Origin: an uncultured Clostridia bacterium
Lineage (GTDB): Bacteria; Bacillota; Clostridia; Christensenellales; Aristaeellaceae
Length of the DNA: 6,237 bases
Assembly: GCA_946615495.1 (NCBI GenBank)
Contig: CAMOHY010000138.1
Coordinates: 1 to 6,237 of the forward strand
Direction of reading: 5' to 3'
Below, piece after piece: positions 5,458-6,237 of this stretch (its first letter is position 1; every line of letters starts with the position of its first letter). Both the position numbers and the translations under genes were made by a program. The notes under the pieces are model-generated. The model ran no database searches. It was not told where the DNA came from and was given only the letters and a program-made list of their open reading frames with translations.

Positions 5458-6063
5458 TTACGCGATTTTTTTGATGATGGTCATTTCAACGACGCGGCCG
5501 CGGATGGAAACCTTCACATCGTCCGCCACCTTCGCCACCACGGACTTTTCCAATTCGTCCCAGGCTTCCTTGGCGGCGGTGTCGTTTTGCTGCACGCGGG
5601 AAGAAAGCGCGTTTTCATACTGCACCATGGACCATTCCCAATCCAGCGTGGGCGTGGAGGAATGCTCATACGCGTGAGGATACAGAAGCGGGCTGGTAAA
5701 GGAAGCGATGTCCTCGTCGGCGCCCCGGTCAAAGATATCCCGCAGCCGGCCCATCAGGCCCTTGGCGGATTCGTTTTTGCCCGTGCTGGAGGCGGACAAA
5801 AGCTGGTCCCGTTTGCCGCTGTCCATGCGGGTGGCCACCTGCAAATGCAGCTGATACACGTTTTCCTCGTCCTCCAGCCAGAATTTTCCTTCTGTTTCGC
5901 CGGTGATGGAGCGCATCATGCCCATCATTTCTTCGGTAAGCAAACGCAGGTGCAGGGCGTTTTTCCCCGTCAGGCCCTTATAAGAGGCCACTTTTTCCAC
6001 CTGAGAAAGCGCCTTTTCCATTTGGGTTCCCCGGCTGGAAACCGTAATCACATCTGATTTCAT
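5458..6063 (-). CDS. Degenerate RsbW-like (GHKL-related) protein
   Basis: A soluble protein of 201 residues lying between the STAS gene and the transporter-kinase fusion gene. Residues about 36-75 look like the N-box region of an RsbW-type domain: LHLRLLTEEMMGMM (37-50) keeps the two glutamates (E44, E45), but the ATP/metal-binding asparagine expected at about 49 is a methionine. The strands that follow (KFWLEDEENVYQLHLQV, 60-76) fit the fold. No DxGxG is visible, and the G2-like KGLMGRL (101-107) is poor. A polar, Trp-containing insert (about 110-165) precedes a last strand pair (DVKVSIRGRVVEMTIIK). I infer a GHKL-derived protein that probably no longer hydrolyses ATP and may act as a binding partner or decoy. 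The frame opens at a TTG 7 codons upstream that overlaps the binding site, so the ATG at 6063, with GAGGAG 9 bases ahead, is chosen. The gap to the STAS stop codon is 13 bases. Family membership rests on motif shape and context, so it is moderately secure. Confidence 0.6.
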   Translation of the reverse strand: MKSDVITVSSRGTQMEKALSQVEKVASYKGLTGKNALHLRLLTEEMMGMMRSITGETEGKFWLEDEENVYQLHLQVATRMDSGKRDQLLSASSTGKNESAKGLMGRLRDIFDRGADEDIASFTSPLLYPHAYEHSSTPTLDWEWSMVQYENALSSRVQQNDTAAKEAWDELEKSVVAKVADDVKVSIRGRVVEMTIIKKIA

Positions 6064-6072
6064 ATGGTCATT

Positions 6073-6078
6073 CTCCTC
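6073..6078 (-). promoter_or_regulatory. Ribosome binding site of the RsbW-like gene
   Basis: GAGGAG on the minus strand lies 9 bases before the ATG ending at 6063. It overlaps the stop codon of the STAS gene (6077-6079), suggesting coupled translation. It argues against the TTG at 6082-6084 as the start. Confidence 0.75.
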
Positions 6079-6237
6079 AATCAATATTCAGAATATCGGC
6101 AAAGCCGGTCACATCAAACACTTCGCGCACGATTTCGTTTACGTTTGTCACCTTCATGCCGCCCTTGGCGCTCATTTGCTTGTGGGCGGACAAAAGCACC
6201 CGCAGCCCGGCGGAAGAAATGTAATCCAGCTTGGAAA
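6077..6237 (-). CDS. STAS-domain anti-sigma factor antagonist (partial, C-terminal part)
   Basis: Only the last 52 residues are in the window; the start lies beyond base 6237. They read as the second half of a SpoIIAA/RsbV-type STAS domain: KLDYISSAGLRVLLSAHK, then a KGG turn (visible residues 24-26), strand MKVTNV, helix EIVREVFDVTGF and a final ADILNID. The serine two places before the glycine in SSAGL (visible residue 8, codon 6212-6214) aligns with the phosphorylated serine of SpoIIAA (Ser58) and RsbV. The protein should therefore be switched by a kinase of the RsbW type and by a PP2C phosphatase. The candidate kinase domain is in the transporter fusion two genes downstream, while no phosphatase or sigma factor is visible. 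The protein ends without extra domains and should be cytoplasmic. It is the first visible gene of the minus-strand operon, whose promoter must lie outside the window. Confidence 0.9.
   Translation of the reverse strand, partial: SKLDYISSAGLRVLLSAHKQMSAKGGMKVTNVNEIVREVFDVTGFADILNID

Noticed and set aside
1..6237. CRISPR array, tRNA or rRNA genes, phage or conjugation genes
   Set aside because: I saw no regularly spaced repeats, no tRNA cloverleaf or rRNA sequence, and no integrase, transposase or phage structural motif in any frame.

Overview
The window looks like part of a chromosome from a Gram-positive, fairly GC-rich (by eye high-50s % GC) member of the Clostridia or a close relative. The reasons are strong purine-rich Shine-Dalgarno sites, a consensus-like sigma-A promoter, tightly packed operons, a SpoIIAA/RsbV-type STAS protein with RsbW-type ATPase domains, and gene families common in gut Firmicutes (cinnamoyl/feruloyl-esterase-like hydrolase, DUF188, small HExxH metallopeptidase, DUF1801). 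Genus cannot be assigned from the sequence alone.

Left part, bases 1-1081: a non-coding stretch (1-471) holds a short repeat, an inverted-repeat operator-like motif and a good promoter (-35 at 380-385, -10 at 403-408). The promoter drives a small zincin-like metallopeptidase (472-882). A possible 24-codon ORF with its own ribosome binding site (913-987) runs straight into a second, diverged copy of the repeat. A third copy, inverted, ends a few bases before the next gene. These three copies look like a small dispersed, MITE-like or REP-like element.

Middle, + strand, 1082-2271: a DUF188 (YaiI/YqxD) PIN-like protein overlaps by 13 bases an alpha/beta hydrolase with a complete Ser-Asp-His triad that resembles cinnamoyl/feruloyl esterases. 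The two are probably translationally coupled.

Right part, - strand, 6237 down to 2293: five genes point the same way. In transcription order they are a STAS-domain anti-anti-sigma-type protein (start outside the window), a 201-residue degenerate RsbW-like protein, a MATE transporter fused at its C-terminus to an RsbW-type GHKL ATPase domain, a DUF1801 protein with a Cys-rich N-terminal knuckle, and a Cys-rich U32-peptidase-like protein. The first three are separated by only 13 and 19 bases and form a clear module. I read it as a partner-switching (STAS/kinase) system in which the kinase-like domain is tethered to a multidrug/MATE-type membrane transporter and a second GHKL-like protein has lost its nucleotide-binding residues. 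No sigma factor and no PP2C phosphatase is visible, so the output is unknown. This module is the most interesting part of the window. The DUF1801 and U32-like genes follow after gaps of 50 and 57 bases with no obvious terminator and may be read through from it.
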